Shown: positions 26,818 through 34,988 of the stretch, in pieces
How positions within the stretch are numbered: position 1 is the first letter of the stretch
Layout of the letters: every line of letters begins with the position of its first letter
Source: Gammaproteobacteria bacterium
GTDB lineage: Bacteria > Pseudomonadota > Gammaproteobacteria > DSM-16500
Reading direction: 5' to 3'
Length of the DNA: 64,000 nucleotides
Assembly (NCBI GenBank): GCA_013816845.1
Contig: JACDDU010000006.1
Span: forward strand, 1 to 64,000
The notes under the pieces: generated by a model
Database searches by the model: none
What the model was told of the DNA's origin: nothing
The model's input: the letters and a program-made list of their open reading frames with translations, nothing else
Program-made: the position numbers and the translations under genes

Positions 26818-26852
26818 ATGTGGCTGCTCCACGGTTGTTGAAGCAGCCACAT
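26818..26852. terminator. Bidirectional hairpin between convergent genes
   Basis: ATGTGGCTGCT, a 13-base loop, then AGCAGCCACAT: a perfect 11-bp stem. It lies 12 bp after the LRR gene stop and 34 bp before the stop of the convergent coiled-coil gene, so it can serve both. The right side continues ATTTATC; no long T run. Confidence 0.7.
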
Positions 26853-26886
26853 ATTTATCAAACAACACTTATTACAGGTAAAAAGT

Positions 26887-27528
26887 TTAGACTCTAAACC
26901 TTTTACTAATATTCTCGCCAAGTTCTCGATTTTCAAGAAACTCATTAGAATTGACATCCATTTTTTTCAAGGAGCTAAGAGCATCAGACATCTGTTCTAA
27001 TTCATTTTTCGTGTTACTTAAACGATTCTTAGATTCTGTGATTTCGTACCTAGCTTTATTTTCATGTTGTTTTATTGAACTTTCCTTATTATTTATATAG
27101 GATTTACTTTGCTCGACATCGTCTTTTAATTGATTTGATTTGGATTCTAACCGTTTTATAAGAAGATTCTGCTCTTCTATGCGATGAGACTTATGCTCTT
27201 TCAAATGGTTTTTAATCAGTTCAATTTTATTATCAGGTAAATCTTGCTTGCTGTTTCTGAAAAGAAATGACAAAAGACTGCGCGACTCACATAATTTTTT
27301 TTCTAATTGTCTATTGTGGGACGCCAATTCCTCAACTTTATTAGAATAATGCTTACGTTCAGCGGCATGTTCACTTTGTATTCGGGAAAATGTTTCATCA
27401 GTAGATTCATAAATACAAGGAGAACGAGAAGGCCCTGAAGTATGAAAGGATTGTTTTGGGATGGCCCGTGCTAAATTTTTTCTCGTTAGTAATTTCATGA
27501 GTGCAGTAGTAGATGCTCTTGCTAACAT
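26887..27528 (-). CDS. Coiled-coil protein with a mitochondrial-type presequence, putative effector
   Basis: 213 residues. The first 35 residues (MLARASTTALMKLLTRKNLA then RAIPKQSFHTSGPSR) carry seven basic and no acidic residues, the first acidic one being Glu41. They can form an amphipathic helix and contain SFHTSG, a string typical of the end of eukaryotic mitochondrial presequences. Residues 50-200 are a long charged coiled coil (KVEELASHNRQLEKKL, IEEQNLLIKRLESKSNQLKD, LSNTKNELEQMSDALSSLKK). The C-terminus is acidic then basic (FLENRELGENISKRFRV), compatible with a Dot/Icm E-block. AGGA lies seven bases before the ATG. No signal peptide core. A host mitochondrial target is inferred from the N-terminus alone. 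Confidence 0.65.
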   Translation of the reverse strand: MLARASTTALMKLLTRKNLARAIPKQSFHTSGPSRSPCIYESTDETFSRIQSEHAAERKHYSNKVEELASHNRQLEKKLCESRSLLSFLFRNSKQDLPDNKIELIKNHLKEHKSHRIEEQNLLIKRLESKSNQLKDDVEQSKSYINNKESSIKQHENKARYEITESKNRLSNTKNELEQMSDALSSLKKMDVNSNEFLENRELGENISKRFRV

Positions 27529-27916
27529 AAATATTTCCTTATTATTTTTTTATTTTAAAAAGAATTAAATTGTATATAAATTTTTGTCGTAACAATTACA
27601 TACAATAATCTGATTTAACATTTTTCTCAATTCAGTGCAATCATTTATCCTATCGGAGTTATCTCGAGATGCTGAGGCCTCTTAAATGACATCTTACTAA
27701 TAGGGTTAAGATTTTTTTTGGGCGGACAAAATGACTTTCTATAAAAAAGCTTTGCCCAAAAAAACACTTCTACCGCCCATATAGGGCTGAGACATCCATT
27801 TATGAAAATACAGGGTTCCACGAACACTTACGAAAGATCTGCTTAATACACCCCTAGATAGGAACTAATAAAAATGATATTTTGACACACATTGATTTAA
27901 TAATAGGGAGAGAAAA
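27529..27916. other. Intergenic region between divergent effector-like genes
   Basis: About 390 bp between the coiled-coil gene (minus) and the next plus-strand gene, holding both promoters. The plus gene has AGGGAGAG just before its ATG. I see no clear -35/-10 pairs, operator or ORF. Confidence 0.4.
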
Positions 27917-28726
27917 ATGCTAAGCGGAAATATTCACAAATATATGGAACACACATATCCTGAAAATCACTGGGCTCTTGATTCAACAAAAGAGGGTACC
28001 TGCGTCGCTTTCATCAAGGCCAATGACAAATATAATTATGCTTTAAAACTTAATCCTACTGACAAAAGAGGGTATCGGGCATTAGTTACCTATGTTGGTA
28101 TGGATGACGCTGACATTCAATCTACTTTCAACCGCCAATACACGCTGAGAGAACAAAAAGGTTTATCTTCGGTAACTACATTAATGGTGGAAATATATAA
28201 GAAGCTAGGATTGCCTATTGTGCAAACTGCTCAAGCTGGCAACAATGCTCACTCCTTAGATGAATTTGGCATTACGCAAATAGGTAATACAAAGGAACCG
28301 AGCATGCTTCATACACATATTTGGGGAAGAGGAAATCCTAAGCAAGAGTACATTCCAGGTATTCCGCTAGAAGGGCCCAAGCCAGGTGAAATGTTTGATA
28401 TGATGGCAAAAACGCCAACAGTTCCTGGTAATGAAAGAAAAATGCCATGGGATCCTAAACAACTTGAAAAAGGTTTGGAAATATTTAAAAAAACATTGCA
28501 TGAATATGCTAATTCTTCTGAATTCCGACAAGAATTTGGCAAAGCATTAAAAGTCAATATTTGGAAACCTGGGAATTTATTTGAAAAAGCTAATCAATTA
28601 AATTTTTCGCGTAAGGATAAATTTATCCTGGGATTATCGGCCAGCGTAGGGTTGTTCGCACTGACAAATAATCTTTTGAGTACAAGTACTTCAATCGCCT
28701 CTCCATTTACACCGCCAAAACCATAG
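27917..28726 (+). CDS. Hypothetical protein with HTHIWGRG motif and C-terminal hydrophobic segment
   Basis: 269 residues. The N-terminal 150 residues form a mixed alpha/beta domain ending in SMLHTHIWGRGNPKQEYIPG, where the His-Thr-His and following Gly-rich turn resemble the active-site strand of HIT-like nucleotide hydrolases; only two of the usual three histidines are present and the family is not certain. Then GIPLEGPKPGEMFDMMAKTP, a helical region, and near the C-terminus a hydrophobic segment (FILGLSASVGLFALTNNLL) before a Ser/Pro tail, suggesting membrane anchoring. GGGAGAG precedes the start. A clear terminator follows. An effector role is possible but unproven. Confidence 0.6.
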   Translation: MLSGNIHKYMEHTYPENHWALDSTKEGTCVAFIKANDKYNYALKLNPTDKRGYRALVTYVGMDDADIQSTFNRQYTLREQKGLSSVTTLMVEIYKKLGLPIVQTAQAGNNAHSLDEFGITQIGNTKEPSMLHTHIWGRGNPKQEYIPGIPLEGPKPGEMFDMMAKTPTVPGNERKMPWDPKQLEKGLEIFKKTLHEYANSSEFRQEFGKALKVNIWKPGNLFEKANQLNFSRKDKFILGLSASVGLFALTNNLLSTSTSIASPFTPPKP

Positions 28727-28732
28727 CTATTA

Positions 28733-28768
28733 CGAGGCTCAAGTGAAAATTTTTTTACTTGAGCCTCG
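28733..28768 (+). terminator. Rho-independent terminator-like hairpin
   Basis: CGAGGCTCAAGT, a 12-base A/T loop, then ACTTGAGCCTCG: a perfect 12-bp stem only 6 bp after the stop codon of the preceding gene. Confidence 0.75.
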
Positions 28769-29010
28769 GGCTTATTACTATTTGAGTAAGACTTTACAAT
28801 TTAACTATAAAAAAATATTTTTAATAAAGTAAAGATAAACTAGTTTCCACTTGTACTCTGCATAAAAGCCAGATTACTAGTTGGCTACTAACAAGTTGCT
28901 AACCGATTACTAATTCATCTTCAAGAGATTTCACTGGACATTAGCAAAATCCAACGATGGACTTTAATGTAGCATCTTTTCATTATTATGAATTCATTTT
29001 TCGAAGCAAC

Positions 29011-29883
29011 TTAATTCCTTTTAATTTTCTTATTTGATATTGAAACTGGTGCTTCCAGCTCATCTTCGGTCTTAATGTTGTTCATATATGGATGTTGAGC
29101 ACTAGCGTTTTGTATAAAATTTACAATTTTATTATTAGTGTCATCTTCATTATATGATTGTTCATTGCGACCATTTAATGTGAATCAAATCCACTGATTG
29201 GGACAAATTCTTGTATATGCGTACTAAATGGTTAAAGCGAGTTCAAAGCAATCTACCTTTTCTTTACTGTTTGAACCGATAGAAGATTTTTTGTAGAGGA
29301 AAGGACTGCTACAATTTTGAGTTTCAATATCTTCACTTTTAGAAATATCGCTACTAATTAATGCAATTTGTTCCAAAAGTTCCAATTTAGCCTTATCAAG
29401 AAAAGCTATTTTAAGTTTTTTTAATGAATCACAATTAACGTCGAATGTTTTATTTTTAGTTAAACAATCTGTTAGATAACCCATAAACGAAGCATAAATA
29501 GCAAGGGTTAGCTTATGCGGAGAGAGCCAAAGTTTAATAGTTTCTTCTAAATTATTTACCGAAGGATAAGTAGTATTAAATGCCTGAGCAAGTAAACTAA
29601 ATCCGGAATTTATTTGGATCTCGTAACATTCAATCAAACCAGGCCACTCAAATTTTACTGAATAGCAGCTACAAGTTTCAACATGATCTCTAAATTTACT
29701 TAATTGTCCTGCTTCGAAAGAAGCTGCACCTTTTAAATCAAACCAACGCAATAATTCTTCTTTATTTACTATCTGAAGCTGAACAAATTCATCGATTTCT
29801 TTTTTCCAGACATTGAGAGGAATTGTACAGATTTTATCAATTTTTTTTAGATAATCATGAGTATAAGTAGGCAAATTTTTCAT
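29011..29883 (-). pseudogene. Hypothetical gene with frameshifted C-terminal part
   Basis: The long frame (29883 to 29224) encodes 219 residues with no recognised domain: MKNLPTYTHDYLKKIDKICT, several amphipathic helices and two Cys clusters (ETCSCYS). Past its stop, two further frames on the same strand continue with protein-like sequence: FSTHIQEFVPISGFDSH, then LNGRNEQSYNEDDTNNKIVN followed by FIQNASAQHPYMNNIKTEDE and a basic tail KKIKRN ending at 29011. This suggests an original protein of about 285 residues with two frameshifts near 29225 and 29175. The 219-residue product may still be made. The charged, E-rich tail resembles effector C-termini. Confidence 0.5.
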
Positions 29884-30251
29884 CCAGTAATCCTAAATTT
29901 TACTGTATTAAATTTAAAGTAAATGTGTCGGCTATTTCTAGCTTAAAAAGTTAATATGCAGACAATCAATTTTTGCATTCCTCGGGTTTTAAGTATGTTG
30001 TCTCATTAAATTTGTTGATTGTGTCTGGAAAAAGCTGCACAACTGGACTTTGTTCCCTTGCAATAACTTTTAGAAATTTTACTACTAAATCATGCAGAAG
30101 CAAATTTGCGGAACTTGCACCATATTTTATCCTTGTGATGCGCAATCGCTAGTTTATAATCCATATTTATTAGAGCATTATTATTCATTATGAATTTGCT
30201 CGATGAAATATTGGTCATTTTTAAATCTATAGCATAGGATATTAAAAATTT
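29884..30251. other. Divergent intergenic region
   Basis: About 370 bp between a minus-strand gene and the NUDIX-like gene. It must hold both promoters; nothing more specific was recognised. Confidence 0.4.
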
Positions 30252-31247
30252 ATGAATAACAGAATTGCTGATTATCCATTAATTGCATTACATAAAGATT
30301 CAACAGGCAAATATCCATTTCCGAACATGCCATGCGGCGTTCTGCCTTTTTATATTGAAGATAATAAAATTATTTGGGGATGTGTTGAATCGAATCGTGT
30401 AGGGGTGATCGCTGTTGCGCCACCCGCGGGTACACAAGATATTATTGTATTCAAAGACCACCGTTCTTTTGTTTTTGAAGTAGCGAAGCCATTTCCAATG
30501 ACTGAATTCGAGTGTCTGCAAGCTTTTACAGGTAAAGCATTTAGCGGACAAACATACCAAGATATCATTGAGACTTTGCAAAAAAATAATTTTGAAACTT
30601 ACTTAGAAAATCCTATCGCGACTGCTATTCACGAAACCCGTGAAGAACATGGAACTGATTTAAGAAAAAATGTAGGTAAAAATGTCAATTTGACCCATGA
30701 TCTTTTTGAATTTGAGCCGCAAACGATTTTAGCTAAAAGAGGTACAACTACTCAGAAAGTTATTGTGGCTTTTCTAAATAGTAAAGAGGGAATTGAGTTA
30801 AAAGAAACAAATAAAGTTGAAGAAAAAATTCCAGTTAACAAAGGTCGAATATTTTATGAGCGCGGTGCCTGGAAAACATTAGATGCAATTAAATTAAATT
30901 TTATTGCAGAAAAGGAAAAATTTTCCGATATAAATATTCAAAATGACTCGCTGAATAAAGATCAATTAGAACTCATTCGTGCTGAATTAAGAGCCTTCGA
31001 AAGTCGTATTCAACTTTTAGAAAAAATAGAAAGATCCATTGTTAATCAACTGTTGCAAACAAATCCAAATTTACTCTCTAATACTGGAGCAGAATTTTTA
31101 AGGTTTACATCTATAAATACAGCGAAAAAGAAAGAACCATCGTTTTCCAGCTTAAGACTTTTGTCCGCTATAAGTAACCCTCCCCCTATTGAGCAAACAA
31201 AAGAGGATGAGAGATTAGAAGCTATACCTATTTCACCACGATTGTAG
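30252..31247 (+). CDS. NUDIX-like protein with helical, E-rich C-terminus, putative effector
   Basis: 331 residues. A NUDIX fold is suggested by an N-terminal strand region (MPCGVLPFYIEDNKIIWGCV), Gly-rich PPAGTQDIIVF and a degenerate Nudix box at about 116-139: the segment ENPIATAIHETREEHGTDL keeps the Glu residues of Ex7-REUXEEXGU, but has His for the Arg and Asn for the first Gly. Such enzymes hydrolyse nucleoside diphosphates linked to other groups; catalysis needs testing because of the substitutions. Residues 235-280 form a charged helix, and the C-terminus reads EQTKEDERLEAIPISPRL, an E-block typical of Dot/Icm substrates. Isolated gene with upstream start at ATGAATAAC. Confidence 0.65.
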   Translation: MNNRIADYPLIALHKDSTGKYPFPNMPCGVLPFYIEDNKIIWGCVESNRVGVIAVAPPAGTQDIIVFKDHRSFVFEVAKPFPMTEFECLQAFTGKAFSGQTYQDIIETLQKNNFETYLENPIATAIHETREEHGTDLRKNVGKNVNLTHDLFEFEPQTILAKRGTTTQKVIVAFLNSKEGIELKETNKVEEKIPVNKGRIFYERGAWKTLDAIKLNFIAEKEKFSDINIQNDSLNKDQLELIRAELRAFESRIQLLEKIERSIVNQLLQTNPNLLSNTGAEFLRFTSINTAKKKEPSFSSLRLLSAISNPPPIEQTKEDERLEAIPISPRL

Positions 31248-31274
31248 TAACTAAGTTACGGTTGGACGGGGACT

Positions 31275-31850
31275 CTACAGGGTCTCCGTATGAGCCAACT
31301 GTTTGTTAATCAGCAGATTATGTATTTTAATTTGTAAGAATGAATTCAGCTTATTGCGATAAATTTCTAATCCAAATTGCTCAAAAAACATATCTGTATA
31401 GGAGAGGTTACTTTTCATATTGGTATCATTAAATTTTCCCCAATGAGAATTATAATTAGGAAAAAGTTTAATAATTTTAGAATCTTTATCTCCTTCTCCT
31501 TCAGAATTTTTAAAATGAATGGAAGGAATAGAGTATGTTAGTTTGGACGTAGCAGGAAAAGTATAATCTCGAAGTTCACTACACATATCACCATTAATTT
31601 GGTCTGTATGGTCCTTTAATTTTATTTCTTCATAATTTAAAACTTCACTATTCTGATCATTGTTATATTCACGATCACTTATAATAAAATGGTTCGATGA
31701 GTAAGATTGAAGGTCTGCTGGGGTCAAATTCGTTATGGGTATCGCTCCATATATATCAATGATATCTTTCGGCGTCATATTTTTCTTGTTTGATTGAAAA
31801 TCAATAACCGTGGTGGGAGTCAAAAATCTTAAATTGTTTTTACTAAACAT
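31275..31850 (-). CDS. Hypothetical protein
   Basis: 191 residues from the ATG at 31848-31850, chosen because AGGTG lies six bases upstream (an in-frame GTG three codons earlier lacks that spacing). Soluble, Asn/Ser/Tyr-rich, with no signal peptide, membrane segment or known motif. Some acidic stretches (SEGEGDKDSK, NYEEIKLKDHTD). It ends 28 bp from the convergent NUDIX-like gene with a GC-rich hairpin (ACGGGGAC...GTCTCCGT) between the two stops. Function unknown; context suggests another accessory gene. Confidence 0.55.
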   Translation of the reverse strand: MFSKNNLRFLTPTTVIDFQSNKKNMTPKDIIDIYGAIPITNLTPADLQSYSSNHFIISDREYNNDQNSEVLNYEEIKLKDHTDQINGDMCSELRDYTFPATSKLTYSIPSIHFKNSEGEGDKDSKIIKLFPNYNSHWGKFNDTNMKSNLSYTDMFFEQFGLEIYRNKLNSFLQIKIHNLLINKQLAHTETL

Positions 31851-31859
31851 ATTTAACAC

Positions 31860-32254
31860 CTAAAGGTGAACTTTTTTATATTTTACACATAGAAGCTTAA
31901 ATAAGTATTAAATTTGTATTTTCAAAAAAATCAAATATTTATAATTAAAAGAAAGCTTCAGGAAAAGTTGTAAATAGTTTATATTTTGTTTAAAAAATAT
32001 GGCTTGATGATATCCCTTCCAATTCAACCAAGTATTGGGATTGGGTTACTATAATTTCTTTTACTGCTTAATAGTTTAAAAGCTTTCATAAATCAAAACT
32101 CCAATTTTTGATTAATATTATCTACCCATTTTCTTGACTCTCAACATTGCTATAACTCGGAATACCTATTACACAGCTGCAGTAAGGATAAAGCACTACA
32201 ATTTCTATAGGAAAAAGTCCTACTCTGTTACATCCTTAATGAGCAGTCTACGAT
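31860..32254. other. Intergenic, nothing recognised
   Basis: About 395 AT-rich bases between two minus-strand genes, carrying the promoter of the 191-residue hypothetical. No ORF or hairpin of note. Confidence 0.4.
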
Positions 32255-34660
32255 TTATTTTTTTGATAATTTGTTAAATTTTTGTTTTGCTAATTCTACA
32301 TAGTATTCCATATTTTCAGGGAATTCAGTGTTATCAAAAAATGAATAGCCTGCTAAAGGTTTACGTACAACAATATCCGTTTCATCATCTGAATTTTCAA
32401 AGCCACAGCGATATAAGCGTTGCAAGGTTTTACCTTTAGTAAAACCTACAACTGAAACGCGCGAATATCCATTAGGATTAAGCATGGTATCTATTGCTAT
32501 CTCTTTATTGGGCACCAACTCGGTATTGCAATGCCATGTCTTATCAAAGTTCGCAAATAATAAATCACCTTCTTCTAAATCAAACGCAATTTGATATTCA
32601 GGGAAGTAAGTATAGCCACCTTTATAATTTTTATTGCCATTTGGATAAACCACAGATAAGGCGCGTAATTCAAAACCAGGGAAATTATTTTCATCTTTAT
32701 GCAGATAAGTTTGTTTATCGAAATTAACATCAATTGTGGTGTAAATATCGCAATAAGGCAATGCGATAGCTTTATGTTTTTTCATTTGTTGTTTAACGCT
32801 TCGATATTCAATGGGTGATATTGTCTCATACCATTTTTCAATTTCTGACATGAGCTGACCAGCTGGTAAAAGTGTTTCCTGGGTTTTATTTTTGTGAGTG
32901 AATTTTGTTAAGCATACGGATCTAGCATGTTTTGCGCTAGTTATACCAATAACAGCTGATTGGCTAGTATAACCCTGATGATCGGATTTAATATTCGTAT
33001 TATTTTTACCTTTATCATCTGCTCGTCTAGCACCGTAAGCTTTAATTTTTTCGGCATCCATTTTGCAAACAGAAGAACGGAAACGCTCAAGATTATTTTT
33101 GCTAATCGCATTGCGCCGGTAGGCGATTATTAGCTTACCTGATTCATCATAAATATTGATTGCATCATCGCTTATTTGTGATGGGCTTTCAGAGGGACCA
33201 CTTTTTACCAATAGTGCATTATCATCCAATTCAGATTTGATATCGTTTTTGTTACTATCTATTTCAATTTTTTTTATCTTTAATATTTTTATATTTGCTT
33301 GATTTAGAGCAGTCACGTGATCTTTATGAATGGATCCATCAGCTGAATCAGTCGATGGTTTGCAGCTTATTGCATTTGTGTTGAGGTATAATTCCTCTTC
33401 TTTACCTACAGAATGCATTTTAGTTAAGTTAATTGATATTGAATTATTATTATTATTCTCGTCTATATTGGGAGATAGGGATGTGCTAATAGAATCGAAT
33501 AAGTAAGGATTTTGAATGCTAGCTGTAAAATTACCTCTAAGAGTGTCTAACTGTTGTCTAAAAATTACCATGGTTTTTTTTGTATCCATCATGGGTAAAT
33601 CAAGTTTTAATAATTCATAATTAATAAAGTTAATTAGTTGCGATGCATTCGGTGCATCGATATGTAGGTAATGCTCTACAGTATGAGCAAAAAATGCAAG
33701 TAAGAATTGAGCTGCGTGCAAATAACCTCTATCTTTAGGTAGTGACTTTGCATTTTGCATAGCAACATAATACGTTTCTAATAACTCTTTACGCTTTGTT
33801 TTATCATTATATTCTAATGAGCGTTTAAATAAATAATCATCCCTAGAAGCAGGTTGTACAGTGAGAGGTAATGAAGAAAGCGCGCCGTACTGTCCTAATG
33901 GAATTGATTCAGGCAATACGTGCTCACGATATGTACCATATATATCACTTTGACTTGGAAATGTTGGTCCATATAAAAAATATTTACTTGTTCTCTTGAT
34001 GGATTTAACTAATTTCACCGGTTTTAATATCGAAGCATCTTGTGCAATCTTCTGCAATGCTGTTAATTGGTCGAGCTTATCATCGGGTAATGATTGAGTA
34101 TTAATATCATTTAAATACTCTTGGAAGTTAGCAAAACGTTTATTAATTTTGTTTATTAATTTTTCTTGATTACCATCAGGCTTAACAAATATTGGCTTAA
34201 TTTTAATCGCAGTTGATTTTGCATCATGTTTATGAACAACATTATTATTATTTGGGTCATCATGGTTCGGTTCGGCTGATTCTATTTTATCGGCTTTGCG
34301 CTTTTTCTCTTGTGAATCTTGTTGATCGATGGAAGGTATTATGTCTGGTTTTGGCTTGCCTGATTCTAATATATAAAGACCGCGTTTGATATTTGTTATA
34401 TTCCTGTGGTTAACAAAATGTCGGACGATACTTGATATTTTTATTATTGTTTTTTTTCTAAAATCTTTATAACTAAATGGAATATTTTCAGCTTCACTAA
34501 AGCGTTCAAAATCATACCCTAGGTTTTTTAAAATAACCTCAGCTAAACCCTTGGGGGAAAATTCTTTATCAACATAATGAGCGTACAGAAGGTCGATGAC
34601 CGTATTATGATTGATATTTTTAAGGGTTGGGTTAAATTGGTTATCATTTCGTGATTGCAC
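32255..34660 (-). CDS. TET/JBP-like Fe(II)/2-oxoglutarate dioxygenase with winged helix and NLS, putative nucleomodulin
   Basis: 801 residues, no signal peptide. Residues 15-105 look like a winged helix (SPKGLAEVILKNLGYD, IIKISSIVRHFVN, IKRGLYILE). A Lys/Arg cluster KKRKADK at 119-125 fits a classical nuclear localisation signal in a disordered linker. Residues 220-390 are a helical region of unknown family; 400-500 is Asn/Ser-rich linker. Residues 565-745 carry a double-stranded beta-helix dioxygenase: LHKDENNFPGFELRALSVVY (His654, Asp656), GGYTYFPEYQIAFDLEEGDL, KTWHCN (His710) and YSRVSVVGFT (Arg734), so the HxD...H triad and the 2-oxoglutarate Arg are present. The GG-fPe-GD-H-RvSVv order recalls TET/JBP nucleic-acid oxygenases more than prolyl hydroxylases. 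Family assignment is from motif order only. Confidence 0.6.
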   Translation of the reverse strand: MQSRNDNQFNPTLKNINHNTVIDLLYAHYVDKEFSPKGLAEVILKNLGYDFERFSEAENIPFSYKDFRKKTIIKISSIVRHFVNHRNITNIKRGLYILESGKPKPDIIPSIDQQDSQEKKRKADKIESAEPNHDDPNNNNVVHKHDAKSTAIKIKPIFVKPDGNQEKLINKINKRFANFQEYLNDINTQSLPDDKLDQLTALQKIAQDASILKPVKLVKSIKRTSKYFLYGPTFPSQSDIYGTYREHVLPESIPLGQYGALSSLPLTVQPASRDDYLFKRSLEYNDKTKRKELLETYYVAMQNAKSLPKDRGYLHAAQFLLAFFAHTVEHYLHIDAPNASQLINFINYELLKLDLPMMDTKKTMVIFRQQLDTLRGNFTASIQNPYLFDSISTSLSPNIDENNNNNSISINLTKMHSVGKEEELYLNTNAISCKPSTDSADGSIHKDHVTALNQANIKILKIKKIEIDSNKNDIKSELDDNALLVKSGPSESPSQISDDAINIYDESGKLIIAYRRNAISKNNLERFRSSVCKMDAEKIKAYGARRADDKGKNNTNIKSDHQGYTSQSAVIGITSAKHARSVCLTKFTHKNKTQETLLPAGQLMSEIEKWYETISPIEYRSVKQQMKKHKAIALPYCDIYTTIDVNFDKQTYLHKDENNFPGFELRALSVVYPNGNKNYKGGYTYFPEYQIAFDLEEGDLLFANFDKTWHCNTELVPNKEIAIDTMLNPNGYSRVSVVGFTKGKTLQRLYRCGFENSDDETDIVVRKPLAGYSFFDNTEFPENMEYYVELAKQKFNKLSKK

Positions 34661-34988
34661 TGTGAATACTCTTAAAATTGAGTTATGAAAAGTATACAGC
34701 GGTAGAATTAACAGACAATTAACTTAATAAATTCAAAAAGATAGACTTTTTATGTGGGATTATACCGGATTCAATCTCTTATATTTAAATTGATATGATT
34801 AATTACTAATCGGCTGGGAACATTTCTTAAATCCTAATACAATCGTAATGCACGTCAACTCAGGTCAAGTGTATTCACCTCTAAATAATAATAATTAGTA
34901 GATTCAACCAGATATTTTTTAAAAACTAATTAATTCTTAACTATACTTTACTAAGAAGCTATTTTTATTCTAAATACAGGATTTCTAT
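34661..34988. promoter_or_regulatory. Divergent promoter region between dioxygenase and Sel1 genes
   Basis: About 330 bp between head-to-head genes. A TATACT at 34940-34945 is a possible -10 for the plus-strand gene, which has AGGA seven bases before its ATG. No operator is obvious. Confidence 0.4.

Noticed and set aside
27645-27827. 60-codon minus-strand frame with aromatic-rich protein
   Set aside because: No start signal, unusual composition, and sits in the intergenic region without similarity to anything I know.
32494-32727. 77-codon plus-strand frame opposite the dioxygenase domain
   Set aside because: Antisense to the catalytic core; no coding features.
34900-34960. TTAAT/TTAAC direct repeats resembling a PmrA box upstream of the Sel1 gene
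   Set aside because: Spacing and sequence do not match the Legionella/Coxiella PmrA consensus well enough; such runs are common in AT-rich DNA.
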